From positions 310,001 through 374,000 of the forward strand of contig CAJIZG010000004.1 of assembly GCA_905181865.1 (NCBI GenBank): a stretch of DNA of 64,000 nt. Direction: 5' to 3'. Below, piece by piece: positions 40,623 through 50,138 of the stretch. Source of the stretch: Urechidicola croceus. Lineage in GTDB: Bacteria; Bacteroidota; Bacteroidia; Flavobacteriales; Flavobacteriaceae. Under the pieces are notes generated by a model. That model saw only the letters and a list, made by a program, of their open reading frames with translations, ran no database searches and had not been told where the DNA came from. Each line of letters opens with the position of its first letter. Within the stretch, counting starts at the first letter, position 1. Made by a program: the position numbers and the translations under genes.

Positions 40623-43600
40623 TTATCGTTTAGTAATGGTTACATCAGAATTCATAATGGTACTCGCTACCACAGCATTGGCTGCAACTAAAGCGATATC
40701 GTCTGAACTATTCAATTTAAATTCCCCCGTGTTTATCCAACCTTTCGTCTTGTCTATATTCTTTTGAAACTTGTTATGCTCTTCTTTTTGAAGTGCAAGT
40801 AATATATCTAACTCCCTTGGCAGAATAACCTTTCCGGTCAAAAGTCTAAAGGTTGTTGCTATGGCTTCTTTTTGATTTGGAAACGCGAGCATTTTCATAC
40901 CCAAAACGCGAGCGGCCTCAATATAGGTAGGGTCGTTCATTAAAACCAAGGCTTGTAAAGGTGTATTGGTTTCTTGTCTCCTTATGGTGCAAACACTTCT
41001 AGAAGGTGCATCAAAAGTAGCAATGGTTGGATGCGGAACTGAGCGCTTCCAAATGGTATACATACTTCTTCTGTATAATTTATCTCCCGTATCTTGTTCG
41101 TAAGTGGCATTATTTACTCTCCACAACCCCTCAGGTTGGTACGGTTTCACGCTCTCTCCACCAATAGTTCTATTCAATAACCCAGAACTTGCTAAGGCAT
41201 TATTACGTAACATTTCTCCAGTTAAACGTTTGGAAGGCCCCCTTGCTAATAATCGATTTTCTTTATCTTTTTCTAACAACTCTTTACTAATATTTGACGA
41301 CTGTTGATAGGTGTTAGACATTACAATCAATTTTTGCAAAGCCTTTACATCCCATCCAGTTTCCATAAAATGAAGTGAAAGCCAATCTAATAATTTTGGA
41401 TGACTTGGCATTTCTCCCTGATTTCCGAAATCTTCACTCGTCTTTACCAATCCGTTGCCAAAATAATGTTGCCAATACCTGTTAACCGCAACTCTAGCTG
41501 TTAATGGATGGTCTTTATGAAATAGCCATTTTGACAAACCTAATCTGTTTTTAGGATAATCTTCTGGTATGGGTAAAATAGATTCCAAGATATCCGGATA
41601 GACTTTTTCTCTCTGGGCGGTGTAATCACCACGCTCTAATAAGAAGGATTGCACAGGTTCCTCGGTCTCCTTCATGACCATCACCTCTTGAATTGTTTCA
41701 ACGCTATCTACATACGTTTTTTTCAACTTCGCCAACTCCTTATAGAGTCCATTCGCTTTGTTTGAAATACTGAGGGTATAATGGTTTTGTAATAATTCTT
41801 TTTCAGTTTGAGAAAGGGAAGAATAATTTTTAGAAGTTATAGTTTTGAGTTGTGCGTTTTTAGAAAGTTTTAATAATTCTAACGTTGATAATTCTCTATT
41901 AAAAACCTTAATTTCGTCTAAAACGCCGCCTTTAATTCCTTTGCCTCGCATTCGAGCACCCAATTGCAATCCAGGTTCATTTCCTCCAAATAAGATATCT
42001 TTGTATAAATCATCTACAGAGGTTGTCATTTCTTGTATTTCACCATTTACATATAATTTTACTCCCGATGCTTTACTTGAGCCGTTGTATGAAATTGCTA
42101 AATGAATCCATTTATCTCTTGGGAATTCTAACGTTGAAGTCTTGATAATAGCATTTCCCGGAGCAGTATTTGCCAGCATTACTTCTAATTTGTTATCTAC
42201 AATTTTTAGGTGATAGCCGCGCCAATTGTATAAAATAGCACCTGATCCTTTATGAAAAATATTACCTTTCTCAAGATTCTGAGGGATGTTTGCCCATAGC
42301 CCTACAGTGAAAGAATTATCCCTGCCAAATACACCTGTATTTTTTAGATCTAACCAAATATCACCATTAAACTCAACTCCTTTCCCATATTTTCCTTCGG
42401 TAAGTTGTAGTAATTGATTGCCTCGAATTCCAACACCAATCATTTCACCTTTTATGGTTGGATCTAACAAGTTTTTAAGTTGGTTGTCATCCAAAGTAAA
42501 GTGAGATTCCAATCCTTTAATTCCTTTTGAAGTTGAAATAGTCTTGTAATTTTCGTTATGCAACCAGCTGTTAAAATCAGTTACAATCGCTCTCTCTTCA
42601 GCTTTTTTGATTTTAGATTCGGAATCTTTGATGAGCCCTTGTAAATAATTCAAAGTTTTATCTTGTTCGTCTGTAGTTAAAAGCAATGTTGGCACAGGCA
42701 TAGCGCTATTGTAAGAAATTTGACCAGATTCGTTAATATTGTTAAAATAACTGGTCATTTCATAAAAGTTTTTCTGAGAAATAGGATCGTATTTATGGTC
42801 GTGACATCTGGCGCATGCTACCGTTAGCCCCATAAATGCCTGACTTGTAGTTGAAGCTCGATCAACAGCATATTCTAACAAAAACTCTTCATTAATAATT
42901 CCACCTTCCATATTGTTCGGATGAATTCTGTTGAAGGCCGTGGCTAATTTCATTTCTTTGGTTGGGTTCTCTAGCAAGTCACCCGCCAATTGCCAAGTTA
43001 CAAATTGGTCATAAGGCATATTTTTCTGAAAAGCCTTAATGACCCAATCTCGCCAAGGCGACATATCTCTATAGCGATCTACACTATAACCATGTGTGTC
43101 TGCAAATCGAGCTAAATCCATCCAGTCTAGCGCTATTTGTTCGGCATAATGGGGTGAAGCGATCAAACGATCTACTTGTTTTTCGAAAGCATTTGCACTC
43201 TTGTCATTGATAAATTCATCCAACTCTTCTAAAGTAGGAGGTAAACCCGTTAGATCAAAAGAAAGTCTTCTCAGTAAAATTTCTTTAGAGGCTTTTGGAG
43301 CAGGTTTTAGATTTTCTAAGCCCAAACGATCGAGGACAAAATTATCAATTGGATTTGTGCTTCTTTCGTTTTTGGGAATTTCTGTAGGTTTTGGTTTAAT
43401 AAAAGCCCAATGATCTTGATATTCAGCTCCTTCATCAATCCATTTGATTAAAACTGCTTTTTCATAAGCTGTCAAGACCAAATGAGATTCTGGTTTTGGC
43501 ATTATAAAACTAGGATCCTCTGTTAAAATGCGATCAACGAGTATACTTTTAGCAGGATTACCTGGTTTTATGGCAACTTTTCCAGGGTTGTTAGGTAATT

Positions 43601-43844
43601 CAGAATAAGCAGTTTCTGCCAAATGCAATTGGAGACCGGCATCAATTTTATTTTTATCAGGACCATGACACAAAAAACATTTGTCAGATAAAATGGGTTT
43701 TACATCTTGATTGAAATCTATTTTTTTAGAAAGTTTTTGATATTGTTCCGCTACAGATTCACTCATGTCGACACCTCCACAGGCAACTAATAACAGTATT
43801 GATGATAAGATACAAAAGCGTTTTATTTTCCTGTGTAAAGGCAT
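40623..43844 (-). CDS. Large secreted PSCyt1-DUF1549-LamG-DUF1553 lipoprotein
   Basis: The 1073-residue protein opens with a lipoprotein signal (FCILSSILLLVAC). Next comes a planctomycete-type cytochrome c domain, with heme motif CFLCH in DKCFLCHGPDKNKIDAG near residue 57. DUF1549 follows (LRRLSFDLTGLPPTLEELDE near 190; VACARCHDHKYDPISQ near 345, a second CxxCH). A LamG-type beta sandwich lies around 450-670 (GLWANIPQNLEKGNIFHKG), then DUF1553 (ARVAVNRYWQHYFGNGLVKT near 795, RRQETNTPLQALVLMNDPTY near 970). It precedes DUF1501 by 22 bases. The domain set suggests redox-linked handling of a large substrate in the periplasm; that is inference. Confidence 0.92.
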   Translation of the reverse strand: MPLHRKIKRFCILSSILLLVACGGVDMSESVAEQYQKLSKKIDFNQDVKPILSDKCFLCHGPDKNKIDAGLQLHLAETAYSELPNNPGKVAIKPGNPAKSILVDRILTEDPSFIMPKPESHLVLTAYEKAVLIKWIDEGAEYQDHWAFIKPKPTEIPKNERSTNPIDNFVLDRLGLENLKPAPKASKEILLRRLSFDLTGLPPTLEELDEFINDKSANAFEKQVDRLIASPHYAEQIALDWMDLARFADTHGYSVDRYRDMSPWRDWVIKAFQKNMPYDQFVTWQLAGDLLENPTKEMKLATAFNRIHPNNMEGGIINEEFLLEYAVDRASTTSQAFMGLTVACARCHDHKYDPISQKNFYEMTSYFNNINESGQISYNSAMPVPTLLLTTDEQDKTLNYLQGLIKDSESKIKKAEERAIVTDFNSWLHNENYKTISTSKGIKGLESHFTLDDNQLKNLLDPTIKGEMIGVGIRGNQLLQLTEGKYGKGVEFNGDIWLDLKNTGVFGRDNSFTVGLWANIPQNLEKGNIFHKGSGAILYNWRGYHLKIVDNKLEVMLANTAPGNAIIKTSTLEFPRDKWIHLAISYNGSSKASGVKLYVNGEIQEMTTSVDDLYKDILFGGNEPGLQLGARMRGKGIKGGVLDEIKVFNRELSTLELLKLSKNAQLKTITSKNYSSLSQTEKELLQNHYTLSISNKANGLYKELAKLKKTYVDSVETIQEVMVMKETEEPVQSFLLERGDYTAQREKVYPDILESILPIPEDYPKNRLGLSKWLFHKDHPLTARVAVNRYWQHYFGNGLVKTSEDFGNQGEMPSHPKLLDWLSLHFMETGWDVKALQKLIVMSNTYQQSSNISKELLEKDKENRLLARGPSKRLTGEMLRNNALASSGLLNRTIGGESVKPYQPEGLWRVNNATYEQDTGDKLYRRSMYTIWKRSVPHPTIATFDAPSRSVCTIRRQETNTPLQALVLMNDPTYIEAARVLGMKMLAFPNQKEAIATTFRLLTGKVILPRELDILLALQKEEHNKFQKNIDKTKGWINTGEFKLNSSDDIALVAANAVVASTIMNSDVTITKR

Positions 43845-43930
43845 AGTTTAAGAGTCAACAAATTAGGCATAGCAAGGTACATAAAAAAATAAAATTTAGT
43901 TGTGCAAATTTAAAAATTAAAGAACGTTTT

Positions 43931-44164
43931 TTAGGCTAATTGACCTCTATGGGGTTTTAATGCATCTCGATAAATTTTCATATCTTTTTCATCTATGACA
44001 ATGAAAGACAAACAGTGGAGATCAGATAATTCCAACTGGTCGATTTCGTAAAAATTTAATTTCTCTATTTGCGCAAATTCCTTTAAATGTTTGCCGTGAT
44101 GCTGAGCCGTTTTTAAACCATTCGGTCCTCTAAAGTCCCAAATTAATTTTATTTTTTTAGACAT
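43931..44164 (-). CDS. Small conserved-looking protein of unknown function
   Basis: The start is best placed at 44164 (MSKKIKLIWDFRGPNGLKTA), because the seven codons upstream lie in the promoter zone of the divergent mvaD gene. The 77-residue product has FAQIEKLNFYEIDQLELSDL and SFIVIDEKDMKIYRDALKPH. It is soluble and has no motif that I recognise. Steady codon use and a compact alpha/beta pattern suggest a real gene. Confidence 0.65.
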   Translation of the reverse strand: MSKKIKLIWDFRGPNGLKTAQHHGKHLKEFAQIEKLNFYEIDQLELSDLHCLSFIVIDEKDMKIYRDALKPHRGQLA

Positions 44165-44223
44165 AGTTACGAAGTTATGTGGCAAATGTAATTAATCTTA
44201 TCTTTACATAAATATTTTTAGCA

Positions 44224-45354
44224 TTGACTGAACAAGATTTTATACCTCAGTACTACGATTCCTCTATATTGACTGAAGGAAGTTATACCTGGAAAACACC
44301 AAGTAATATTGCACTTGTGAAGTATTGGGGTAAGAAAGACCCCCAAATTCCTGAAAACACATCGATTAGTTTTACCTTGAATAATTGTCATACAATTACT
44401 TCGATGGAGTTTATAAAGCGGCGTTCCGAGTCTGATCATATATCGGATCAGGGTGAGACCCTGAAACAAGTTCAGCGTGACGAAATGAATTTTGAAATTT
44501 ATTTTGAAGGAGAAAAAAAAGAAGCTTTTAAACCAAAGATTGCTTCTTTTTTTGAAAGAATAAAAAGGTATGCACCTTATTTAAATGATTATAATATAGT
44601 GATTAACTCTAAAAATTCATTTCCACATAGCAGTGGGATTGCTTCTTCTGCAAGCGGAATGTCGGCACTGGCGTTATGTATTATGAGTTTGGAAAAGGAA
44701 TTTAACGTGTCAATGACGGATGATTATTTTTATAAAAAAGCTTCTTTTTTAGCAAGATTAGGATCTGGAAGTGCCTGTAGAAGTATCAAAGGCGAAATTG
44801 TTGTTTGGGGTAAACACGAATTAATTGCGGGGAGTTCTGATTTATATGGAGTGGAATTTGCTGATGAAGTTCATGAAAGTTTTAAAAATTATCAGGATAC
44901 TATTTTGTTGGTCGATACGGGAGAGAAACAGGTGAGTAGTACGGTTGGTCACGGATTGATGCATGGACATCCATTTGCGAAAGAACGTTTTAAGCAAGCC
45001 GAAGAGAATATTTCAAAAATAAAAACTGTTTTGAAATCTGGTGATTTGAAAACATTTGTCAATTTAGTTGAAAGTGAGGCATTGACTTTACATAGCATGA
45101 TGATGACTTCCAATCCATATTTTATTTTGATGAAACCGAATACTTTGAAAATAATTAATAAGATTTGGGAGTATCGAGCGACAACCAATTCCAACTTGTG
45201 CTTTACACTAGATGCCGGTGCGAATGTGCATTTATTATTTCCAGTCATTGAAAAAGAGAATGTTAGTAAGTTTGTTGAAAAAGAATTGGCACAGTACTGT
45301 CAAAATAATCAGTATATTTGCGATATTGTAGGCAACGGAGCAACGCTATTATAA
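44224..45354 (+). CDS. mvaD: Diphosphomevalonate decarboxylase
   Basis: MvaD makes isopentenyl diphosphate from diphosphomevalonate with ATP. Landmarks are SNIALVKYWGKKDPQIPENT near residue 27, SISFTLNNC, SKNSFPHSSGIASSASGMSA near 137 (phosphate loop), RLGSGSACRSIKGEIVVWG near 180 and LDAGANVHLLFP near 330. An in-frame TAA lies just upstream and no ATG is available, so the start is probably the TTG at 44224. Residues of about 66-87 (RRSESDHISDQGETLKQVQR and the next two) are encoded by palindromic repeat DNA and are not part of the family. mevalonate kinase follows three bases later. Confidence 0.92.
   Translation: MTEQDFIPQYYDSSILTEGSYTWKTPSNIALVKYWGKKDPQIPENTSISFTLNNCHTITSMEFIKRRSESDHISDQGETLKQVQRDEMNFEIYFEGEKKEAFKPKIASFFERIKRYAPYLNDYNIVINSKNSFPHSSGIASSASGMSALALCIMSLEKEFNVSMTDDYFYKKASFLARLGSGSACRSIKGEIVVWGKHELIAGSSDLYGVEFADEVHESFKNYQDTILLVDTGEKQVSSTVGHGLMHGHPFAKERFKQAEENISKIKTVLKSGDLKTFVNLVESEALTLHSMMMTSNPYFILMKPNTLKIINKIWEYRATTNSNLCFTLDAGANVHLLFPVIEKENVSKFVEKELAQYCQNNQYICDIVGNGATLL
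44432..44480. repeat. Palindromic repeat elements inserted in mvaD
   Basis: CTGATC (44432-44437) and GATCAG (44446-44451) form one stem; CTGAA (44461-44465) and TTCAG (44471-44475) around ACAAG form a second, within GACCCTGAAACAAGTTCAG, a palindrome type widespread between genes in this group. The reading frame of mvaD stays open across both. Confidence 0.75.
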
Positions 45355-45357
45355 TTT

Positions 45358-46284
45358 ATGAAAGGCCCTTTATTTTACGCTAAAATATTATTGTTTGGAG
45401 AATATGGAATTATCAAAGATTCTAAAGGCCTAGCAATTCCCTATAATTCTTATCAAGGAGGTTTAAAGATTTCGGAGAACTTGACGAATGAGGCGGGAGA
45501 ATCAAATAAAAATCTTTGTAGATTCCATATATATTTAGCCAATTTGGAAGTTGATTTAGTTCATTTCAGGTTGGATGAATTTAAGGAGGATATTGATAGA
45601 GGAATGTATTTTGATTCAAGTATCCCTCAAGGTTATGGAGTGGGCAGTTCAGGCGCTTTAGTAGCCGCTATTTATGATAAGTATGTTGATGATAAAATTA
45701 CCGTATTAGAAAGTTTAACGCGGGAGAAATTATTGAAGTTAAAGGCAATTTTTTCTTTGATGGAATCTTTTTTTCACGGTAAAAGTTCGGGTCTTGATCC
45801 ATTAAATTCCTACTTAAGTTTACCTATTTTAATAAAATCTAAGGATAATTTAGAAGCCACAGGGATTCCTTCTCAAAAGGAAGGGAAAGGAGCGGTATTC
45901 TTACTAAATTCTGAAATTATTGGGAAGACAGCACCCATGATCAATATCTTTATGAACAAGATGAAGAATGAAGGGTTCCGTAAAATGTTAGATGAAGATT
46001 TTGCAAAATATACGGATGCTTGTATTGATGATTTTTTACATGGAAATGTGAAGTCATTATTCGGAAACGTAAAAAGTTTGTCAAAAGTAGTATTGTCAAA
46101 TTTTAAACCAATGATTCCTCAGGCATTTCACACTATTTGGCAGCAAGGAATCGATTCAAATGCTTATTATTTAAAACTTTGTGGCTCTGGTGGTGGCGGG
46201 TATATCCTTGGATTTACCGAAGATTTCGAGAATGCTAAAAAAATATTGAGCAAGTACAAACTAGAATTGGTTTACCGATTTTAA
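45358..46284 (+). CDS. Mevalonate kinase (GHMP family)
   Basis: The kinase phosphorylates mevalonate. The 308-residue protein starts with YAKILLFGEYGIIKDSKGLA, the GHMP N-terminal motif, has the ATP-binding loop SSIPQGYGVGSSGALVAAIY near residue 90, the ESFFHGKSSGLDPLNSYLS segment (Ser/Thr and Asp of the active site) near 137 and the C-terminal motif LKLCGSGGGGYILGF near 275. It begins three bases after mvaD, so the two are one transcript. It is shorter than eukaryotic enzymes but complete. Confidence 0.9.
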   Translation: MKGPLFYAKILLFGEYGIIKDSKGLAIPYNSYQGGLKISENLTNEAGESNKNLCRFHIYLANLEVDLVHFRLDEFKEDIDRGMYFDSSIPQGYGVGSSGALVAAIYDKYVDDKITVLESLTREKLLKLKAIFSLMESFFHGKSSGLDPLNSYLSLPILIKSKDNLEATGIPSQKEGKGAVFLLNSEIIGKTAPMINIFMNKMKNEGFRKMLDEDFAKYTDACIDDFLHGNVKSLFGNVKSLSKVVLSNFKPMIPQAFHTIWQQGIDSNAYYLKLCGSGGGGYILGFTEDFENAKKILSKYKLELVYRF

Positions 46285-46316
46285 AATATTCGGAATTCAA
46301 AGAGAGAGTTCAGAAT

Positions 46317-47228
46317 ATGACAAAAGAAAACATCAGTAAGCAGCATCTTTTTTATTCAATCCTTAGCCTTTTTTCGGTAGTGAGAGGTTACAACATCTTA
46401 ACCTTGGTTATCGCCCAATATTTGGCGTCTATTTTTATTTTTTCGCCCCAACACTCTCTAAGAGTTGTACTGCTAGATTTTCATTTGTTTTTAGTCGTTA
46501 TCTCTTCTACATGCGTAATTGCAGGCGGGTATATCATCAATAATTTTTACGATAGAGAAAAGGATAGAATCAACAGGCCTGTTAAATCGAGAATTGACAA
46601 TTACGTAAGTCAAAAGATTCAACTGAGTTTGTATTTTGTTTTGAACTGTATTGGATTTTTATTAGGCTATTTGGTATCTTGGAGAGCCGCTTTATTTTTT
46701 GGAATGTATATTTTTTTAATTTGGTTTTACTCCCATAAGTTAAAAAAGTATCCTGTTATTGGTTTGGTGTCCGCTACGGTATTAACAATCCTACCGTTTT
46801 TTGTGGTATTCATTTATTTCAAAAACTTCTCCGTGATAATTTTTGTTCATGCAGTCTTTCTTTTTCTGCTATTGTTAATTAGAGAACTAATGAAAAACTT
46901 GGAAAATATGGATGGCGATATTTTGACAGGGCACGAAACGGTTCCAACCCGTTATGGAGAATTGTTTGTTAAAAAATTAAGTACACTGTTGTCTTTACTG
47001 ATACTTATTCCAATTTATTTTTTATGGCAGTATCCAGAGATGGAATTGATGAAATTTTATTTTTACTTGGCGTGTATATCCTTGATTTCTTGCGTTTTTT
47101 TTATGTGGGGTTCAAAATCAAAACGCAGTTATATAGTGCTTCATAATTTATTGAAATTACTCATTATTGCAGGAATCTTTAGTTTGATGTTGATTGACAC
47201 TTCTGTGATTATTGAACGGGTGTTGTGA
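46317..47228 (+). CDS. UbiA-family prenyltransferase
   Basis: UbiA enzymes attach prenyl chains to acceptors in the membrane. The 303-residue protein has about eight hydrophobic helices and both Asp-rich motifs: NNFYDREKDRINRPVKSR near residue 80 (NxxxDxxxD) and ELMKNLENMDGDILTGHETV near 190. The surrounding mevalonate genes supply the prenyl donor. In Flavobacteriia, members at this position are often annotated as geranylgeranylglycerol-phosphate geranylgeranyltransferases; the acceptor cannot be confirmed from sequence. It starts 32 bases after mevalonate kinase. Confidence 0.85.
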   Translation: MTKENISKQHLFYSILSLFSVVRGYNILTLVIAQYLASIFIFSPQHSLRVVLLDFHLFLVVISSTCVIAGGYIINNFYDREKDRINRPVKSRIDNYVSQKIQLSLYFVLNCIGFLLGYLVSWRAALFFGMYIFLIWFYSHKLKKYPVIGLVSATVLTILPFFVVFIYFKNFSVIIFVHAVFLFLLLLIRELMKNLENMDGDILTGHETVPTRYGELFVKKLSTLLSLLILIPIYFLWQYPEMELMKFYFYLACISLISCVFFMWGSKSKRSYIVLHNLLKLLIIAGIFSLMLIDTSVIIERVL

Positions 47229-47305
47229 TTTTTTGAAGGAAATTTATTGTTTAAATGGGTAATCCCAAATTCGTAATTCATCAATCCTAATTCCGAAATA
47301 AGGCG

Positions 47306-47313
47306 TACCTTTG
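47306..47313 (+). promoter_or_regulatory. Promoter -7 element before the pseudouridine synthase gene
   Basis: TACCTTTG matches TAnnTTTG and lies 17 bases before the ATG at 47331. No good -33 TTTG is seen. Confidence 0.45.
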
Positions 47314-47330
47314 CGAAAATTATTTTTAAG

Positions 47331-48203
47331 ATGGCAGCAAGAGAAAACTCGTCGCGAGGACGACACGCTAAAAAAAGCACTCCTCAAAAATCTACGGCTA
47401 AAAAGATGAAAACCAAGAATTTCCGTCCGAATCCGCAAAATGTCAAAACCTATAAAAGAAAACCAAACACAACTCCTAAAAAAGAAAATGTTGCGGATGG
47501 TGTACGTTTAAATAAATACATTGCTAATGCAGGCGTTTGCTCGCGTAGAGAGGCAGATGTTTATATTGCGGCAGGTAATGCAACTGTAAACGGAAAAATT
47601 ATAACCGAAATGGGTTATAAAGTACAAGTTGACGATGTAGTTCGATTTGATGGAGCATTGTTGTCTATGGAGGAAAAGAAATATGTACTGTTAAATAAGC
47701 CAAAGAACATGATTACTACTATGGAAGATGATCGCGGTCGCATAACGGTGATGGATATTATTGATAAAGCAACAAAAGAACGTATCTACCCAGTTGGAAG
47801 ATTGGACAGAAATACAACAGGTTTGTTGATGTTTACGAATGATGGTGAGTTGGCGAAAAAATTAACGCATCCTAAGCACAATGTAAAGAAATTGTACCAT
47901 GCATCTTTAGATAAGAAATTATCAATGAAAGATATGCAGGCTATTTCGAACAATTTTATGTTAGAAGGTAAAATGGTATTTGTTGATGCAATTTCGTATG
48001 TAGAAGGTGAATCTAAAACGGAAGTAGGTATTGAAATTCATTCTGGAAGAAATAGAATTGTTCGTAAAATATTTGAACATTTCGGATATGCAGTAGTAAA
48101 ATTAGATCGAGTACTTTTCGCAGGGTTGACAAAGAAAAACTTACCTAGAGGTCATTACCGTCCGCTTACAAATCAGGAAGTGATTAATTTGAATATGATA
48201 TAG
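47331..48203 (+). CDS. rRNA pseudouridine synthase of the RsuA/RluB/RluF family
   Basis: The enzyme isomerises uridine in rRNA. Residues 1-55 are a basic Lys/Arg/Pro/Thr tail (an RNA-binding extension common in Bacteroidota). Next is an S4 domain, RLNKYIANAGVCSRREADVY near residue 60, then the catalytic domain with VLLNKPKNMITTMED near 118 and the active-site Asp in YPVGRLDRNTTGLLMFTNDG near 152, ending with HSGRNRIVRKIFEHFGYAV and KLDRVLFAGL. Whether it is RluB (U2605 of 23S) or a relative cannot be told. Confidence 0.92.
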   Translation: MAARENSSRGRHAKKSTPQKSTAKKMKTKNFRPNPQNVKTYKRKPNTTPKKENVADGVRLNKYIANAGVCSRREADVYIAAGNATVNGKIITEMGYKVQVDDVVRFDGALLSMEEKKYVLLNKPKNMITTMEDDRGRITVMDIIDKATKERIYPVGRLDRNTTGLLMFTNDGELAKKLTHPKHNVKKLYHASLDKKLSMKDMQAISNNFMLEGKMVFVDAISYVEGESKTEVGIEIHSGRNRIVRKIFEHFGYAVVKLDRVLFAGLTKKNLPRGHYRPLTNQEVINLNMI

Positions 48204-48246
48204 GTTATATAACTAATTGTGAGATGAAGTTATTGCAAATGAAATG

Positions 48247-48287
48247 AAGTGTGGCAATCTGTTATTTATAACAAGACTGTCACACTT
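48247..48287 (+). terminator. Hairpin after the pseudouridine synthase gene
   Basis: AAGTGTGGCAATCT (48247-48260) pairs with AGACTGTCACACTT (48274-48287) with two mismatches; the following T tract is short. Confidence 0.6.
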
Positions 48288-48639
48288 TGCTATTTTAGTC
48301 AAAGTTTGAAGTGACGTTTTTATTTTGAGTTTATTCCGTTGGAAAATCCACCTCCACGCATTCCAAAGGATTATTACTTATGCATAAGGAAGCATTTGAC
48401 AGCGAAAAGGGATGCCTAAAAGCTTCCCGAAGAATAAATAATAGACCAATACACAAAATAAAAACGGGAATTACCTTTTGTATTTTGATCGAATCGAAAC
48501 GGAAAGTAATGCCAATTTAATTATTTAAAGGCGTATTTATTTTGTGTGTTTGGGAATGTGAAAAGTAAAAAAAATAACAATAAAAGAGAGCTATTCTGAA
48601 CAGGTTTTTATTCTGAAAAAATAAATATTATATCGTGTT
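48288..48639. other. Intergenic sequence, no gene recognised
   Basis: About 350 bases with stops in all frames. It may include the worn left end of the IS630 element, but I could not find inverted repeats to prove it. Confidence 0.4.
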
Positions 48640-49526
48640 GAAAAACGAGTACTTCGGCGTAAGGAACTTCAAAAAAGTAAATTTAAAACTCGTGAAGATT
48701 TAGTAAGGTATTTAGATACAAACTTACGAACGTAAGAACGTTGGATTACATGATATATGTCAGGTAGCGTAGAGGAATTATTGAATGATAAACCCAAAAA
48801 TAATCAAGTCAAGAGTCATTACTCCAGGGATTCATCAAGCATTGTCTCAATGTGTAAACTCAAGTGAGTACCCTTTTGAGGTTATTGGGATGCTGTGTAA
48901 TGGGTTAAAAATAAATATAATGTTGATTTTAGTATTATAACCTGATAATATATTTGATTTAACATTTTAAGACGAAGTTTAAAAGTCTGAGAAAATCTGA
49001 TTATAAGAAAGATGATAAGGCTGTAGAGGCCTTTTTAAAAACTCAATAATACATTGTAAGACATGAGGCTTCGTCTAAATAAAGATACGTATTCTACTGT
49101 GAATACATGCTTCTAAAGCGAAGTTAGATTTGGAATGGCGCATCTTGGAAGGTGCTTAACAGCTTCTGAGGCAAAACCTATGGTCTCTTATTAGCATATT
49201 TTAAAACCACTCACGAATCAATGAAGATAGTTTAGTTTGGGAAATTAACTTTGTAGATAGAGTTATATTTGAGTCCTATCTCAATGAATTCTCGCAATAT
49301 AAAACAGAGGAATATAGAATTATAGTCACAGGTAATACTGGTTTTCACTCAATAAAACATATAGAAATACCTGAAAATATTTTCTTATTAAGAATTCCTC
49401 CTAAACACCAGAACCGCGCTCTGACGAACAAGTTTGGCAATATATTAAAAATAGATATAAAAATTAACGATTTCAAACTATGGGAAAATTAACAGATTGG
49501 TATAAAAAATGGCAACTGCAAACTTT
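48640..49526 (+). pseudogene. IS630-family transposase remnant
   Basis: Scattered over three frames are the pieces of an IS630-type transposase: LRRKELQKSKFKTREDLVRY and NDKPKN (N-terminal HTH region), YPFEVIG / GYWDAV / WVKNKYNVDF near 48870-48930, RFGMAHLGRCLTASEAKP near 49130-49180, WEINFVDRVIFESYLNEFSQ near 49240-49300, YRIIVTGNTGFHSIKHIEIP near 49315, LRIPPKHQ, then EQVWQYIKNRYKN and KLTDWYKKW at the end. Many stops and frameshifts make it long dead. It ends where the Crp/Fnr remnant begins. Confidence 0.75.
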
Positions 49527-50026
49527 CTAAGTTGAGTAGTAATGGTAAAGATCAAATTGTACGTTTTTTAAAAGAGGGAGCATTGTTGGACTATCATTCT
49601 GTAATTGGCCAAGAAGCTGCAAGTTTAACAGTAACGGCTTTGGATGATATGCAGGCTTGCTTTATTTCAAAAAACAAAATTTTTGAAATGATAAAAAGTA
49701 ACGCCAGTTTTTCACTAGATATTTTTAAGGCAGTATGCCATGATTTAAAAGAGGCGAATTCTGCAATTACAGATATGGTATAAAAATCTGCGGGTGAACG
49801 TTTGGTCGATACCTTACTGTTTTCAATGATATTTTTGTTACAGATAATGAAGAAAATATCTATATTCAATTATCTCGAGGAAATTGCGAATGTCATTGGA
49901 ACTGCCACAGAATCTGCTATTCGATTATTATCTGAATTTAAGAAGGGAGAATTAATCCTTTTAAACGATAAAAGGATTAAGATTTTGGATAGTACAGGGT
50001 TGGAAAAAATTGCCCTTGGATTTTAA
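49527..50026 (+). pseudogene. Crp/Fnr-family transcriptional regulator, N-terminus lost
   Basis: What remains is the end of the cyclic-nucleotide-binding-like domain (KLSSNGKDQIVRFLKEGALL, DYHSVIGQEAASLTVTALDD, the long helix FSLDIFKAVCHDLKEANSAI), a TAA stop at 49781, a frameshift near 49840 and the DNA-binding domain (LEEIANVIGTATESAIRLLS, EFKKGELILLNDKRIKILDS). About 65 N-terminal residues are absent, cut off where the IS630 remnant begins. Relatives act as global regulators; this copy is inactive. Confidence 0.8.
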
Positions 50027-50078
50027 AATTAAGTATGCGCGTAATTTCTAATACGTATTGACTGTGACAATATATAAA

Positions 50079-50120
50079 AAAAACTACGAGTTTTCAATTC
50101 TATGAAAACGCGTAGTTTTT
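50079..50120. terminator. Strong bidirectional terminator between the Crp remnant and argH
   Basis: AAAAACTACG-A-GTTTTC (50079-50095) pairs with GAAAAC-G-CGTAGTTTTT (50104-50120), flanked by A and T runs on both sides. It lies 19 bases past the argH stop and ends the arginine operon. Confidence 0.88.
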
Positions 50121-50138
50121 GTCATTAAGTAAATAAAC

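Noticed and set aside
47141-47438. Minus-strand open frames over the UbiA/pseudouridine synthase junction
   Set aside because: They overlap two well-supported plus-strand genes and show no protein-like signal.
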